Shown here piece after piece: positions 18,978-28,399 of a DNA stretch of 64,000 nucleotides. This stretch comes from Prorocentrum cordatum (lineage: Eukaryota; Sar; Dinophyceae; Prorocentrales; Prorocentraceae), in assembly GCA_963575745.1 (NCBI GenBank), contig CAUYUJ010004585.1, positions 1 to 64,000 of the forward strand, in the 5' to 3' direction. The first letter of the stretch is position 1. Each line of letters opens with the position of its first letter. The translations under genes and the position numbers were made by a program. The notes beneath the pieces are model-generated. The model ran no database searches. It worked only from the letters and a program-made list of their open reading frames with translations, and was not told the origin of the DNA.

Positions 18978-21900
18978 CTAACCCACATAGGGGTCCATAG
19001 GCATGTACATGGGAGCGCAGCCAGACTCGGGCGGTGTGAACTGGCCGATCGGACACGTAGGGGCCGAACGAGCAACAATACCACACAAGCATTCAGCAAC
19101 AACACGGCACATGGCGGACGGCCACTGGACGGAGGAGGCCATGAATCCGTCCATGCAGTCGAAGCCTGCCCTTAAGTTATCACTGAGAAAGAGGGACCTA
19201 GACGAAACAATCCTCATTGGCACCGTGCTCCTGGGCATGCTGAGGACGAAATCACACACTTCAGAGAGACCGAGAGTCCAGGCGAGCTCAGGCAACTCCC
19301 AGGGGGACGGTAGGTGCGGGGTGACCTGCTGATTCATGTGCACCAAAACGCATGGGATCTGCATAGCACGCGCGACGACAGAAACCGAAATCGCAAAGCG
19401 CAGGTGGCAATTTTCGTCCTGCACCCGCGCCCAGTCTTTAGGAGCGAGGTCGGGGGATCCCCAAGGGTGAACAACAGCACGGAAGGGCCTAGCGCGGTCA
19501 AGCCTCTCACACCACGTCTCCACACCTGGGGCTGCAATTACACCGAGCACGGTCCTGGACGCTAACAAATGTATGATCTGATCACGCTGCTTACTGGTGG
19601 CGACGGCCTCCTGATTAATCTGTAGAACACACAATGACAAGCCATGCGTGGCAAAGAACTCCTCACACCACCATTGTACATCGTGCAGTGTGCGAGCAGA
19701 CGAAGACACATGCAGAATGTATGCCGTGTGCACAACACGAGGTGCAGCAGGCGAAGGGGGGGGGAGAGAAGCCACGTTCACCTCCAGGGGCACGGGGCGG
19801 CACCCAACACGGCCCACGGAACCAGGGAGGCCCAGGGAGACAGCGGCACCAGACAAACCAGGACCAGGAAAACGAGACGGCGGGGTAGTGGCCTTCTCCT
19901 CATAATATCCCTGCCTGCGCAACTCTCGGGAAACATCAGCATCATTCAATCGCTCTTTCGTAACTTGATCGGGGGGCAGAGCTGGGAGCACTGCGAGCCA
20001 GTTGGCCAGGCATGACTGTCTACCGTGCCTGAGATGTTTCAAGAGCCTCAGCCTAGTGTGAAAGTTCAAGCAACAGGATTGACATTGAGTGCCTGATGCA
20101 AGCCGGCCTGCTGGGTCTAGCTCGGGATGGGCCTTTGTACGATGTGAGGCCCAAGATGCACGCGTATTGAGCACTGCGTCGCAGTCTTGGCACGGAAATA
20201 CAAACAGCGGAGGAGGAGGCACAAGAAAGGGAGGACACTCCGTACCAAGACTGATCGCATTGTCGCGAAGTGCATCGTGCCATTCAGCTAATCGCAACTT
20301 GTCAATACTGCAGGCTTGTGCAGCACGTTCTGCCTGCTTGCAAAGACGCTTCCAAAAACGAACTCCCTTCGTGCGAATGAGATGCACCCACCACGAGGGA
20401 GGACCGCTGGGGAGCAACACACGTGGCAACTGCACATGCGTACTCAACCATTCAAGGTCCTGGCAGACCAGGCTGGTCCATGAGGAATTGACGACCGCCG
20501 CCTCGTCAAGAAGCGACAAGAGGGCAACTGGCGCCGCCTGGAGTAGCCGAGGAATGAGCCTCAACCTACGCAAACGAAGTGTGATCTCAAGTGGGGCCTG
20601 GTTAACCGCACTTAAGAGCCTATGTCCAGCAACATTGTTACGAGGTAGGCCGTCAAATTTGAGGCCAGAGGCTTCACGAAAAGGGAGCAAATACCGATTC
20701 TCTAACATAGAGGCTTGCTTGTTCAAAAGTTGTGGCCACACAGACGCATTGTACAGAAGGTGAGGTGTGCAAAGCTTATGTATATACGTAAGTTTGTGAG
20801 AAAGCAGAAGCCTACGGCTAGCGAAGACCGTGCGCCTCAGAACACCCAGAGCCTGCTGCATTTGGTGGCACCTGTGGGAGACCTCGGGGCCCATACAGAG
20901 CTTGGAGTCGATGTACGATCCTAGGTATTTGTACTTCAGCGTGAGGGCCAACCTGACACCAAGACGAGGGATGTGTAGGCCTTGAGGGGCAACCTCAGCA
21001 AAATCCTGCCGTGCCTTGCGGGTCCCTTTTCCCACAAACATTGCCATGAGCTCTGATTTTCCCTTCTTGTAGTTCACCTGGAAACCTCTGGAGATCGTTT
21101 CTTCGTGCACAATGGTAGCCATTTCTTGGGCAACCGCTTTCCAGCTGGTGGCCCATTCGAGCTCAACTAGGGAAACCAAGTCATCTACATATGCGGGGCC
21201 CCACACGTCCTTCTCGACCTGGGGCGACTCGGGGTCCACGAAGATCCTTTGCTGGGGTGCCTTCGGGGTGGTGTGCTGGAGCCTGGCCAGGGAAGCAAGA
21301 CGCTTGTTGATGTTCACCTGGATCGGGGAGAAGTCAATATTGAATAAGTAATCGGCCAAAGGCATGCCTGGTCTGGTCCCACCACCAGGCTGCACCACTT
21401 GATCGGCTCCTTTTACTTGAAACCATGTGGACTTCATTGTGTCCACCACAGATGTTAGTAGATGTCGATCTGGGAGTTGGTCCAGAAGGCCTGGCTGTTG
21501 TACAATTTTATCACACAAAGGAACGAAAGCCAGTGGGACACCAAGTTCTTCAAACATGTCTTCGATGGATTCTGATGTCTGAGCAAACCGAGATAAGATA
21601 CCATTGATAACAGAATAAAATGCAGCACGCAAATCAGTGAAAAGTAGTAATAATGTCTTCTTGCGAGATGATGCCACTTGTGCCATCGTCAAGACCTGCA
21701 GAAGCGCCATATCCGTGCCCTTGCTGGCCAGGCCACCCATCTGAAACTCGTTCAAAAGCATCTCAGTGGCTTGCACTAACTTCGAGCGTAGAAATTTATG
21801 GTGTAATTTGGCAATGTGGACCCCAAGCATGATACCACGATAGTTCCCGATGGGGCCCACAGCCCCAGACTTGAACAAATCCACTTGCCAGCCGCCCTTG

Positions 21901-24269
21901 AAGCCCAGGGGCTCGCGGCCAGAAACTCCCACTTTCGTAATAAGTGGCAATATCAGATCCGTAGACTCTTGTGCTGCAGCCTTCAGAAGGTCGAAGGACA
22001 CACCATCTGGGCCCACAGCCTTTTTTGCACAACTTGTTTTAATCGCGTATAGGAGCTCGCGGTGAGTCTGCAGCATCTCGGTGTTGAACGAAGCATGCTC
22101 GAGCATGTCGAGCTGCTCGTTGTTGTATCTTGCACGTAACTCATCCCACGAGAGCAATATTCCCTTCTCAATCTCAGCAAAATGTACTGTTAAAGCAGAT
22201 GAAAGGTGACCCTTAGTGGTTATGAGCTCTCCGGCCTTGTCGAAGCGAATCGGGAGACCAGCAGCTGCAGACTTGCGTTTCTTACCTCCAAACTTTTGTA
22301 GTGCATGCATCATAGTCCACTCTTTAGCAGCATCATGCCCATGATGGTGCATAGCCAGCTCGTCGGCCATCGTCTCGAGAAGATCGTCTTTTGACCTTCG
22401 AGTGAGCCTGCGCACCACCTTTTTTGACATATCCATGAAGGCACGAGCTGCATCTACAACTTCATTGAGACTGATAAGGCCTGCATATCTCTTGTGGAGA
22501 ACCTGTTCCAACTCACTGGTACAATACTCCCACCCAAGATCAGCTGGGCCCTCAGGAAGGCCTGCACTTAGTAGCACAACGACCAGCTTCTGCATCGCGG
22601 TGGAGTCGCATCGATGCCAGAGTCGAAGTGCTTGCCTGACCTGTCTTCTGAACCCAATGGCTACAGCCAGATCCTGGGAGACGTAGGGCATATACGTGAC
22701 CTTGGGACCCAGTGGAAAAGCCTTTGAAGCAGCCTCCAAGAAACGACAGACCAGGATGTCCAGGTGCCTGTTGGGGTCCAGGTCGGAGGGGATCGGAGGG
22801 TACTGCCTCAGGAGGGCCTTGTACATGGCGACCTTGTGGGGGTCCTTCAGGGCCTTAGAGTCGTACTGGAGTCTGACCTGAGACCTTCTAGCTTGAGACG
22901 ACGACTTAAGAAGGACGACGACTGGCCTGTGATCTGCTGCTTCTGCATTCGTATCTATGTCTACGATAGTGTAATTCTCCACGACGGTGTCGATAAGCTC
23001 GCTAGCGACGACGACGTAGTCGAGCCTGTGGGGCGCCTTGTTAGAGGGAGCCAGCCAAGTAACCCCGTCTGAGCTGGTGGGGAACAGCGTATTCGCCGCA
23101 AATCTGCCTGTACTCAAAAGGTAGTCATGGAATAGGGTGCCTGATGCATCTTCAGGCTGTCGAAACCCAAAGTCGCCAATCGCACAAGAGGTGATCTCCC
23201 CAACACGAGCATTGGCATCCAAAAGAAGCAACTGCACATCGAACTTCAGTGTGGCTAAACGAAGTTGGTGCCACCACGCAGCACGCTGGTTGTCAGAATA
23301 TTCCGCTCCGTTGTGCAGAGCGTGAGCAACCATGATCATGCAAGAGAACGATGGCGCTTGACAGTTAACTATGAGGTGTCTCGGCGTCTGATACACTGGC
23401 GTGAAGTGCCTACGCACAAACTGAAGTGGGACGTCAGACTTGGTGCCGTACTGGAGCTCCCTGGAAACCCAAAGCTCAACCCCGAGGTTCTTGTCGTCAG
23501 AGCATCCCGAAGAGAATATGATATAGCCCATGGACTCCCGAACTCCCTCAGGGTTTCTGCATTCCTGAACTCCTGCCAAGATGATGTTTGCGTCCCGAAA
23601 CTGCTGACGTATGTTCTCACCTGCAACTTTCATCTGTCGTGCACGCGTGGCTTCCGCATCACGTGCAGATTGTGCATTGTATGTGGCAACGCGCAATGAA
23701 AGATATACAGTATGCTTAGGAACTATGTCCGACGGTGCCATGCCGAAGGGTTTTTCGATGCATTGTGGCCGAGTGCCTCGAATCCAATTTTTGTCGATGT
23801 CGATCGGGTATTCGATACAATCCTCGTGCGGGGCTTGCGATAACCACAACCAATCGAGTGCGCGATCAAAATATAGTGCTTGCTGAAGGGCCTCTGGAGG
23901 TTCAGAACCGACAACCTCAACATCCTTAGCAACCGAGTCGGCGAACTCATTCCAGGGGTTCTGCGAGTGACCTTTGATATGCCAAAGCAGCACCCCGTAC
24001 CTACGACGAGCCCACTGGTAAACGACGTAGGTGAGGTTGGCAAGCGAGACGTTAGAGCGAGGGACTACTTGACCTAGAGCAATCCCAACCGCCGACTCAT
24101 TATCGCAGAAAATTCCCAAGATAGGTAGCACAGTTGATGAGGCCTCCAGCTGGGGCCCGTAGTAAGCTAGGAACCATAAAGCTGACCACAGAATACCCAT
24201 CAATTCGATCGTCGTACTGGTGACCTCGTCTTCAGGAAAAGTGAGGTGTGTAGAGCGCACTGCCGACAT
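18978..24269 (-). CDS. LINE ORF2: RNase H (3' part), APE endonuclease, reverse transcriptase, zinc fingers
   Basis: 1763 codons from the first ATG after an in-frame TGA. Residues 1-120 are the larger part of an RNase H domain: E22, D56 (FCDNES), and HIKGHSQNPWNEFAD with H101 and D111. The APE-type endonuclease is 190-455: N199 in VATYNAQS, E236 in VQEC, D351 and N353, D417 in RLDYV, DH at 446-447. The reverse transcriptase is about 745-1120: AVGPDGVSFD, D879 in FTDLRAAF, GGTRPGMPLADYLFNI, D1029-D1030 in AYVDD, KYLGSYID. Zinc fingers lie at 1360-1381 (CQDC then HRTKAH) and 1396-1420 (CQSC then H and C). A C-terminal domain (about 1510-1680) includes VQWW and GVIAAPGVETW. It catalyses target-primed reverse transcription. 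RNase H upstream of the endonuclease is unusual; LINE families that carry RNase H usually have it after the reverse transcriptase. Confidence 0.85.
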   Translation of the reverse strand: MSAVRSTHLTFPEDEVTSTTIELMGILWSALWFLAYYGPQLEASSTVLPILGIFCDNESAVGIALGQVVPRSNVSLANLTYVVYQWARRRYGVLLWHIKGHSQNPWNEFADSVAKDVEVVGSEPPEALQQALYFDRALDWLWLSQAPHEDCIEYPIDIDKNWIRGTRPQCIEKPFGMAPSDIVPKHTVYLSLRVATYNAQSARDAEATRARQMKVAGENIRQQFRDANIILAGVQECRNPEGVRESMGYIIFSSGCSDDKNLGVELWVSRELQYGTKSDVPLQFVRRHFTPVYQTPRHLIVNCQAPSFSCMIMVAHALHNGAEYSDNQRAAWWHQLRLATLKFDVQLLLLDANARVGEITSCAIGDFGFRQPEDASGTLFHDYLLSTGRFAANTLFPTSSDGVTWLAPSNKAPHRLDYVVVASELIDTVVENYTIVDIDTNAEAADHRPVVVLLKSSSQARRSQVRLQYDSKALKDPHKVAMYKALLRQYPPIPSDLDPNRHLDILVCRFLEAASKAFPLGPKVTYMPYVSQDLAVAIGFRRQVRQALRLWHRCDSTAMQKLVVVLLSAGLPEGPADLGWEYCTSELEQVLHKRYAGLISLNEVVDAARAFMDMSKKVVRRLTRRSKDDLLETMADELAMHHHGHDAAKEWTMMHALQKFGGKKRKSAAAGLPIRFDKAGELITTKGHLSSALTVHFAEIEKGILLSWDELRARYNNEQLDMLEHASFNTEMLQTHRELLYAIKTSCAKKAVGPDGVSFDLLKAAAQESTDLILPLITKVGVSGREPLGFKGGWQVDLFKSGAVGPIGNYRGIMLGVHIAKLHHKFLRSKLVQATEMLLNEFQMGGLASKGTDMALLQVLTMAQVASSRKKTLLLLFTDLRAAFYSVINGILSRFAQTSESIEDMFEELGVPLAFVPLCDKIVQQPGLLDQLPDRHLLTSVVDTMKSTWFQVKGADQVVQPGGGTRPGMPLADYLFNIDFSPIQVNINKRLASLARLQHTTPKAPQQRIFVDPESPQVEKDVWGPAYVDDLVSLVELEWATSWKAVAQEMATIVHEETISRGFQVNYKKGKSELMAMFVGKGTRKARQDFAEVAPQGLHIPRLGVRLALTLKYKYLGSYIDSKLCMGPEVSHRCHQMQQALGVLRRTVFASRRLLLSHKLTYIHKLCTPHLLYNASVWPQLLNKQASMLENRYLLPFREASGLKFDGLPRNNVAGHRLLSAVNQAPLEITLRLRRLRLIPRLLQAAPVALLSLLDEAAVVNSSWTSLVCQDLEWLSTHVQLPRVLLPSGPPSWWVHLIRTKGVRFWKRLCKQAERAAQACSIDKLRLAEWHDALRDNAISLGTECPPFLVPPPPLFVFPCQDCDAVLNTRASWASHRTKAHPELDPAGRLASGTQCQSCCLNFHTRLRLLKHLRHGRQSCLANWLAVLPALPPDQVTKERLNDADVSRELRRQGYYEEKATTPPSRFPGPGLSGAAVSLGLPGSVGRVGCRPVPLEVNVASLPPPSPAAPRVVHTAYILHVSSSARTLHDVQWWCEEFFATHGLSLCVLQINQEAVATSKQRDQIIHLLASRTVLGVIAAPGVETWCERLDRARPFRAVVHPWGSPDLAPKDWARVQDENCHLRFAISVSVVARAMQIPCVLVHMNQQVTPHLPSPWELPELAWTLGLSEVCDFVLSMPRSTVPMRIVSSRSLFLSDNLRAGFDCMDGFMASSVQWPSAMCRVVAECLCGIVARSAPTCPIGQFTPPESGCAPMYMPMDPYVG

Positions 24270-24287
24270 TTTTTCAAAGCCCAGGTA

Positions 24288-25184
24288 TCAGACGTCGCCG
24301 CTCACGTCAACTGCTGTGGCAACGAACGCCCAGGCACTGTCGAAAACGTTGCCTCGAAAAGAGGCGTCGCAATACAGGAAAAGCTTGGTGACCTGCTGTG
24401 CCGACGGCTTGGCCACGCTGACTGCAAATGTTGCCATCGGGTGTAACCTGATATCTTTGGTACACTTCCTGGGTGTGAACCAATTCCTGGATGCCTCCAA
24501 GACAGTGCTAAGTCGATCAGCATGTTGAATCCCAAAACATGTCGAGCTCGAGTCCTGAGGAGACACCTGGAAGGAGTCGGGAACGTCCTGATCAGAGACT
24601 GGTACACCTGATGGCACCGCCAAATCTAAAGCAATGATTTGTTTCGCACTCTGGTCCCATGGGAGCCTCGGGGGCTCCAAGGGTGGTGGTATTGGTGGCT
24701 GCTTTCCCTTTAAGCGCCGACGAAGAGAGGAGGAGATCGGCGGCTCCCGTACCCTGGGAGCCGCAATCTCATGCATTCGTGAAACTTGACACCCTTCTGC
24801 CAGCACAGACCCTTGGCTGGAGAGGGAAGCAGGCAACGCAGCAATTTGTGCCCAGGCGTCCTGCTGTGAAAACGACGAGTTGTCGCTGCTCACCTGTATA
24901 TTGGAATATAAGCCACAAGGTGAGATTGACAGACCACTCCCATTGTCATCAGATTGATGTAGCGGTCGACGAGCTTCGTCGAAGACCAATTTGCCATGAA
25001 CGTAGCTGCCGTATCCGTCGTTGAGGATGTTTCTGCCCACGTTGGCGGAACTAACACTGAAGGCGACGGGGTCGACGGAGACGGCTGAGCATTCGGCGGG
25101 CTCATTCCCAGCTGAGCCTCTCAGTGCCTGCCTCCGAAATTCCACATTCACAGTTGAGAGTGCGCTGGCGCCATGATGCTGCAT
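24288..25184 (-). CDS. LINE ORF2, 5' part: linker and start of RNase H
   Basis: Same reading frame as the downstream 1763-codon frame, separated only by a TGA at 24288-24290 and six sense codons before the next ATG. The first ATG after the ORF1 stop is at 25184 (MQHHGASALSTV), giving 298 codons. Most is a Ser/Pro-rich linker. The last ~30 residues are the first strands of RNase H, with the catalytic Asp in LFLYCDASFRGN (about residue 273). The TGA therefore falls inside the RNase H domain. It may be a recent nonsense mutation, a sequencing error or a recoded codon. The frame stays open upstream over the end of ORF1, so a ribosomal frameshift from ORF1 is an alternative to a separate start. 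Confidence 0.7.
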   Translation of the reverse strand: MQHHGASALSTVNVEFRRQALRGSAGNEPAECSAVSVDPVAFSVSSANVGRNILNDGYGSYVHGKLVFDEARRPLHQSDDNGSGLSISPCGLYSNIQVSSDNSSFSQQDAWAQIAALPASLSSQGSVLAEGCQVSRMHEIAAPRVREPPISSSLRRRLKGKQPPIPPPLEPPRLPWDQSAKQIIALDLAVPSGVPVSDQDVPDSFQVSPQDSSSTCFGIQHADRLSTVLEASRNWFTPRKCTKDIRLHPMATFAVSVAKPSAQQVTKLFLYCDASFRGNVFDSAWAFVATAVDVSGDV

Positions 25185-25309
25185 GGGCAGCGCGCAAATT
25201 ACATGCTTAAGTATCGGCCTGGGCACCCATGGTCCGACCGCCTTGCTCCCAGGCGGCGGGAGGGGCGCTGGTGAGGCTGGGTCAAAGCTACGCACCTGTA
25301 CTAGCGGGC

Positions 25310-27730
25310 TCAGATGTACCCGTCGTTTCCCTGGTGGTCGCTGGTCAGGGGCTCCTGCTCCTGGTCCTGGTCGTGGGGCAGGCACTGGTACTTGTGAGGC
25401 GGCGAGTGGCCGTCCTCGGTCCTCCTGACCTCGTTCTCGGTCTTTGGCTCTACAGAGCGTGGCCTCGGCGCTTTCTTTGGTGGCGGCGGCGGCCTCGGGC
25501 TGGTGGGTACCTCCCTCGGCGGGGGGGGCGGCATGCTGCCTGCAGCTCCTCTGTCGATGACGGAGGCCTCCGCTTTGCTGGTCGCCTGAGCCTCGCTGCC
25601 ACCGAGGCGCGCGCCAAAGGCTCCCGCGAAGGACGGCGGGGGGGCCAGTCCTTGCATCTGCTGGGTGGCCAAAGGCGATGTCGGTGACGGCTGCGTGGGA
25701 GGCGGCGAGGTGTCGATCTGGATCATCGCCTGGTACTGGTTCAGCAGGTGATGCGGGCCTGGAATATGCTCCTCCTGAGATGCCATCGGCTGCGTAGGCG
25801 ATATGGGGTCCATGTGGGGTGCTGGCACCTCCTCCGCCTCCTGGCTGGGCGGCTCTGCCGCAAATGCATCGCCGCTTGCGGCCGCGGGGCACGATATGCC
25901 ACCCGTCATCGGCGCAGCACTGAGTTCTGGGCGCACATGGGTGTGCTGGGCTGCTGCCTTGGCCTGCTCGGTCAAGGGCTCCATGTTGCTGTGGTGGCCG
26001 AGGATGTCCGAGGCGGTACGCTCTGCCGGCCTTGGCTTCATAAGGTGCTCCTTCGAGGTCGGCATGACGATCTTGGTCTGTCTGGGAAGTACCACCTTTG
26101 GTTCGTGGGGCACTGCTGGCCCCTCCATTGCCGCTGGTGACCTTGGGCAAGGAGGGGGCCGAGCGGGAGGCGTCATTAGCATGTGACTGGGGGCTGCTTG
26201 CTGCGGTTGGCTGGTGGGCGGCTCTGACGACGGGATGGGGTCTGCCCGCCTCGGCGTGCCATGGTACGCTATGGGCGTGGCAGTGCCAGTGATCGGCGTC
26301 TTTGGCATGGGTACTGGGGCTGTACCTGCTGCTGCCGCCGCTGCCATTGCTGCTACCGTCTGCTGCATCCAAATCCCTTGAGGCCCAGGACCCGCCTTCG
26401 ACGAGGCTGTGTCCTGGGCTGCGGTAAACCCCATGACCGCGTCTTCGACGGGCAGAGGCATCGGCGGTGGCGGAGGGAAGGCCACCGACGGCACGGCCGA
26501 CGGCACGGCCGAAGGAGGGGCCTTGGCCTTCGAAGCTGCCTGTGCAGCCGCCTCCTGGGCAGCGGCGATCTGTGCAGCCACCGCCGACTGGGCCGCCTCC
26601 GCCTGCTGAGCCGTCGCCGCCCTGCTGTCGAAGTGCATCTGCTGGCCCATCTGCGCCGCGAATACCTGCTGCTGGAGCGTCGCCTGGGCCTGGGCAGCGG
26701 AGTGAAGCTGCCGATTCATAGCTTCGATGAGCTTGTCGGTCTGTTCCTGCCTTGTGACCATCGCATTCATATATTCAAGAATCTGGATTCGCTCGCTGAC
26801 TGCTAGGGGCTGCATGGGCTGCTGGGGTGGGGCGGCTGACACGAGCCCAGGGCCCTTTGAGATAGGCTCTGTCGCACTGGCTGGGGGTCTGGCGGAGTCG
26901 CTGTGCACCCCTGCAGACCGTGGAGCTGGTACGGGGGAGCCCCATCCTCTCCTCCCTCGCGGGGGCTCGGGTGGCACAGGAAGCCTGCTTCCCGCATCCT
27001 GGGCTGGCGCTGTCATGTCAACGTCCCCGTCCGCGTGGATCCACTGGTCGTAGCCTACCTCCGCAACCAGTTGCTGCACCTTCTGCTCTAGCAAATCAAT
27101 GTTCTCAATGATCTTTTCTTCCTCCGTACGAAGGGCCTCGCGTCGGTCTCGGATGCGCTGCAATCTCTCCCTGGCGATCAATAGCTCACCTCGGGCGTGC
27201 TGTACCTGACGCTCTGGGCCATCACAGGCTTCGAGCATGAACTTGAGAACGGCCATTTCTTCAACCAGAGTATCATCATGCCTGCCCATCTCGAGTGAGC
27301 TCTTGTACAGGTTTGCTCTCTTGTTTAGCTGCGTGCGCGTATCTTTCCGAAACGCTGCCAATGTCTCTGGGTCATCGCTGGTCGAAGGAGGGAGCTTCCA
27401 AACTGTTGTGTTCTGATACGCCTGGTCTGGGGTCGCCGATGGTAACTCTTTGACCATGCGCTGGAGCTCCTGCTGCTTTGCCTTGGCAAACTGCCTTCTG
27501 CGGCTCGCTGACCTTGGCCGCTGCTGCTGCTGTTGCTGCTGGTGCTGCTGAGGGGCCGATGCATGCTTGCTGCGAGCTGCTGGCTGGGCCTTGGCTGGCA
27601 CAGCTGGTGCACGGTTCGCTGGGGCATCTGGATTCCTGTGCCCATTGTGCCATTGGTATCCGCAGTGGCATCTCCATACACTATTGGGAACCAGTCGATA
27701 GCAATCCTGACACTTCCAATTCCTGCTCAT
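25310..27730 (-). CDS. LINE ORF1: zinc ribbon, coiled coil, Pro/Gln/Ala-rich protein
   Basis: 806 residues from the ATG at 27730, chosen because it begins a zinc-ribbon-like module (MSRNWKCQDCYRLV, then WRCHCGYQWH, pairing CxxC with CxC). The frame is open about 200 nt further upstream without an ATG. A Gln run (about residues 65-75) follows, then a long coiled coil (about 155-235, with ELLIARERLQRIRDRREAL), then a Pro/Gln/Ala-rich disordered half with PPPPPP runs near the end. The layout (nucleic-acid-binding module plus coiled coil) fits an RNA-chaperone-like ORF1 protein that coats the element RNA. It ends 125 nt before the first ATG of ORF2, whose frame overlaps it. Confidence 0.75.
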   Translation of the reverse strand: MSRNWKCQDCYRLVPNSVWRCHCGYQWHNGHRNPDAPANRAPAVPAKAQPAARSKHASAPQQHQQQQQQQRPRSASRRRQFAKAKQQELQRMVKELPSATPDQAYQNTTVWKLPPSTSDDPETLAAFRKDTRTQLNKRANLYKSSLEMGRHDDTLVEEMAVLKFMLEACDGPERQVQHARGELLIARERLQRIRDRREALRTEEEKIIENIDLLEQKVQQLVAEVGYDQWIHADGDVDMTAPAQDAGSRLPVPPEPPRGRRGWGSPVPAPRSAGVHSDSARPPASATEPISKGPGLVSAAPPQQPMQPLAVSERIQILEYMNAMVTRQEQTDKLIEAMNRQLHSAAQAQATLQQQVFAAQMGQQMHFDSRAATAQQAEAAQSAVAAQIAAAQEAAAQAASKAKAPPSAVPSAVPSVAFPPPPPMPLPVEDAVMGFTAAQDTASSKAGPGPQGIWMQQTVAAMAAAAAAGTAPVPMPKTPITGTATPIAYHGTPRRADPIPSSEPPTSQPQQAAPSHMLMTPPARPPPCPRSPAAMEGPAVPHEPKVVLPRQTKIVMPTSKEHLMKPRPAERTASDILGHHSNMEPLTEQAKAAAQHTHVRPELSAAPMTGGISCPAAASGDAFAAEPPSQEAEEVPAPHMDPISPTQPMASQEEHIPGPHHLLNQYQAMIQIDTSPPPTQPSPTSPLATQQMQGLAPPPSFAGAFGARLGGSEAQATSKAEASVIDRGAAGSMPPPPPREVPTSPRPPPPPKKAPRPRSVEPKTENEVRRTEDGHSPPHKYQCLPHDQDQEQEPLTSDHQGNDGYI

Positions 27731-27913
27731 CTGATTGAAAGAATGATGATTGGCCAGCGTGGTCTGGGCCTTGGCCAGCGCTATGAGCAATCTGGCTCGT
27801 CCTCGCTGCGCCCTGGCCCGCTTATGCCAGCTCGGTTCCTTGACTGGGCGTCTGCTGCGCGCCGTCGCGCGCTGCCGCGATGCCGCCTGTCGGCAAGCGG
27901 CGCGACGCGTGAG

Positions 27914-27936
27914 CCACGGGCTCGCCAAAATGGTCT
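27914..27936 (-). other. Leader-like sequence at LINE 5' end
   Basis: On the minus strand the sequence reads CAGACCATTTTGGCGAGC, sharing CCATTTTGGC with the dinoflagellate spliced leader; the TCAAG end is not conserved. Its position at the 5' end of the element, next to the (CCT)n tract, argues for a mutated leader relic, but a ten-base core match could be chance. Confidence 0.4.
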
Positions 27937-27948
27937 GAGCCCAAGTGG

Positions 27949-28228
27949 CTTCCTCCTCCTCCTCCTCCTCCTCTTCCTCCTCCTCCTCCTCCTCCGCCTC
28001 CTCCTCCTCCCTCTCCTGCTCCTCCTGCTCCTCCTCCTCCTCCTCCTCCTCCTCCTCCTCCTCCTCCTCCTCCTCCTCCTCCTCTCCTCCTCCTCCTGCT
28101 CCTCCTCCTCCTCCTCCTTCTCCTCCTCCTCCTCCTCCTCCTCCTCCTCCTCCTCCTCCTCCTCCTCCTCCTCCTCCTCCCTCCTCCTCCTCCTCCTCCT
28201 CCTCCTCCTCCTCCTCCTCCTCCTCCTT
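27949..28228. repeat. (CCT)n tract, 280 bp, at the 5' end of the LINE
   Basis: Nearly pure CCT with occasional CTG/CTT interruptions, beginning about 15 bp from the leader-like sequence. Confidence 0.95.
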
Positions 28229-28399
28229 TCAATGCCTTTAAGTATCGGCCCTCTGTCTGTGAAAGACGCGGCCGCAGGGGAGGGGGGCACCTCCTTCCCT
28301 TCCTGCCTTCCCGTGGTCCTCGAGGTCGGCTGAAGTGGAGGAGCGGGCCCGTCAAGAGTGACCGATGAAGGAGTCGACGAACCCGGGGACGTTGAACGG

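Larger units (their letters stand above)
18852..27938 (-). mobile_element. Non-LTR retrotransposon (LINE), near full length
   Basis: About 9.1 kb on the minus strand. In order it has a leader-like sequence at its 5' end (near 27930), a ~195-nt 5' UTR, ORF1 (25310-27730), ORF2 (25184 to 18978, one in-frame TGA at 24288-24290), a ~125-nt 3' UTR, then (AGG)n. ORF2 carries RNase H, an APE-type endonuclease, a reverse transcriptase with intact FTDLRAAF and AYVDD motifs, two C2H2/C2HC zinc fingers and a C-terminal domain. (CCT)n sequence in the same orientation flanks both ends, so no target-site duplication can be defined. No LTRs are present. Its good preservation suggests a recent insertion. Confidence 0.85.

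Noticed and set aside
25310-26372. Second frame (part of a 694-codon frame) overlapping LINE ORF1
   Set aside because: It is His/Pro/Arg-rich shadow sequence opposite the ORF1 frame, which has the sensible composition; only the part after the ORF1 stop looks like ORF2.
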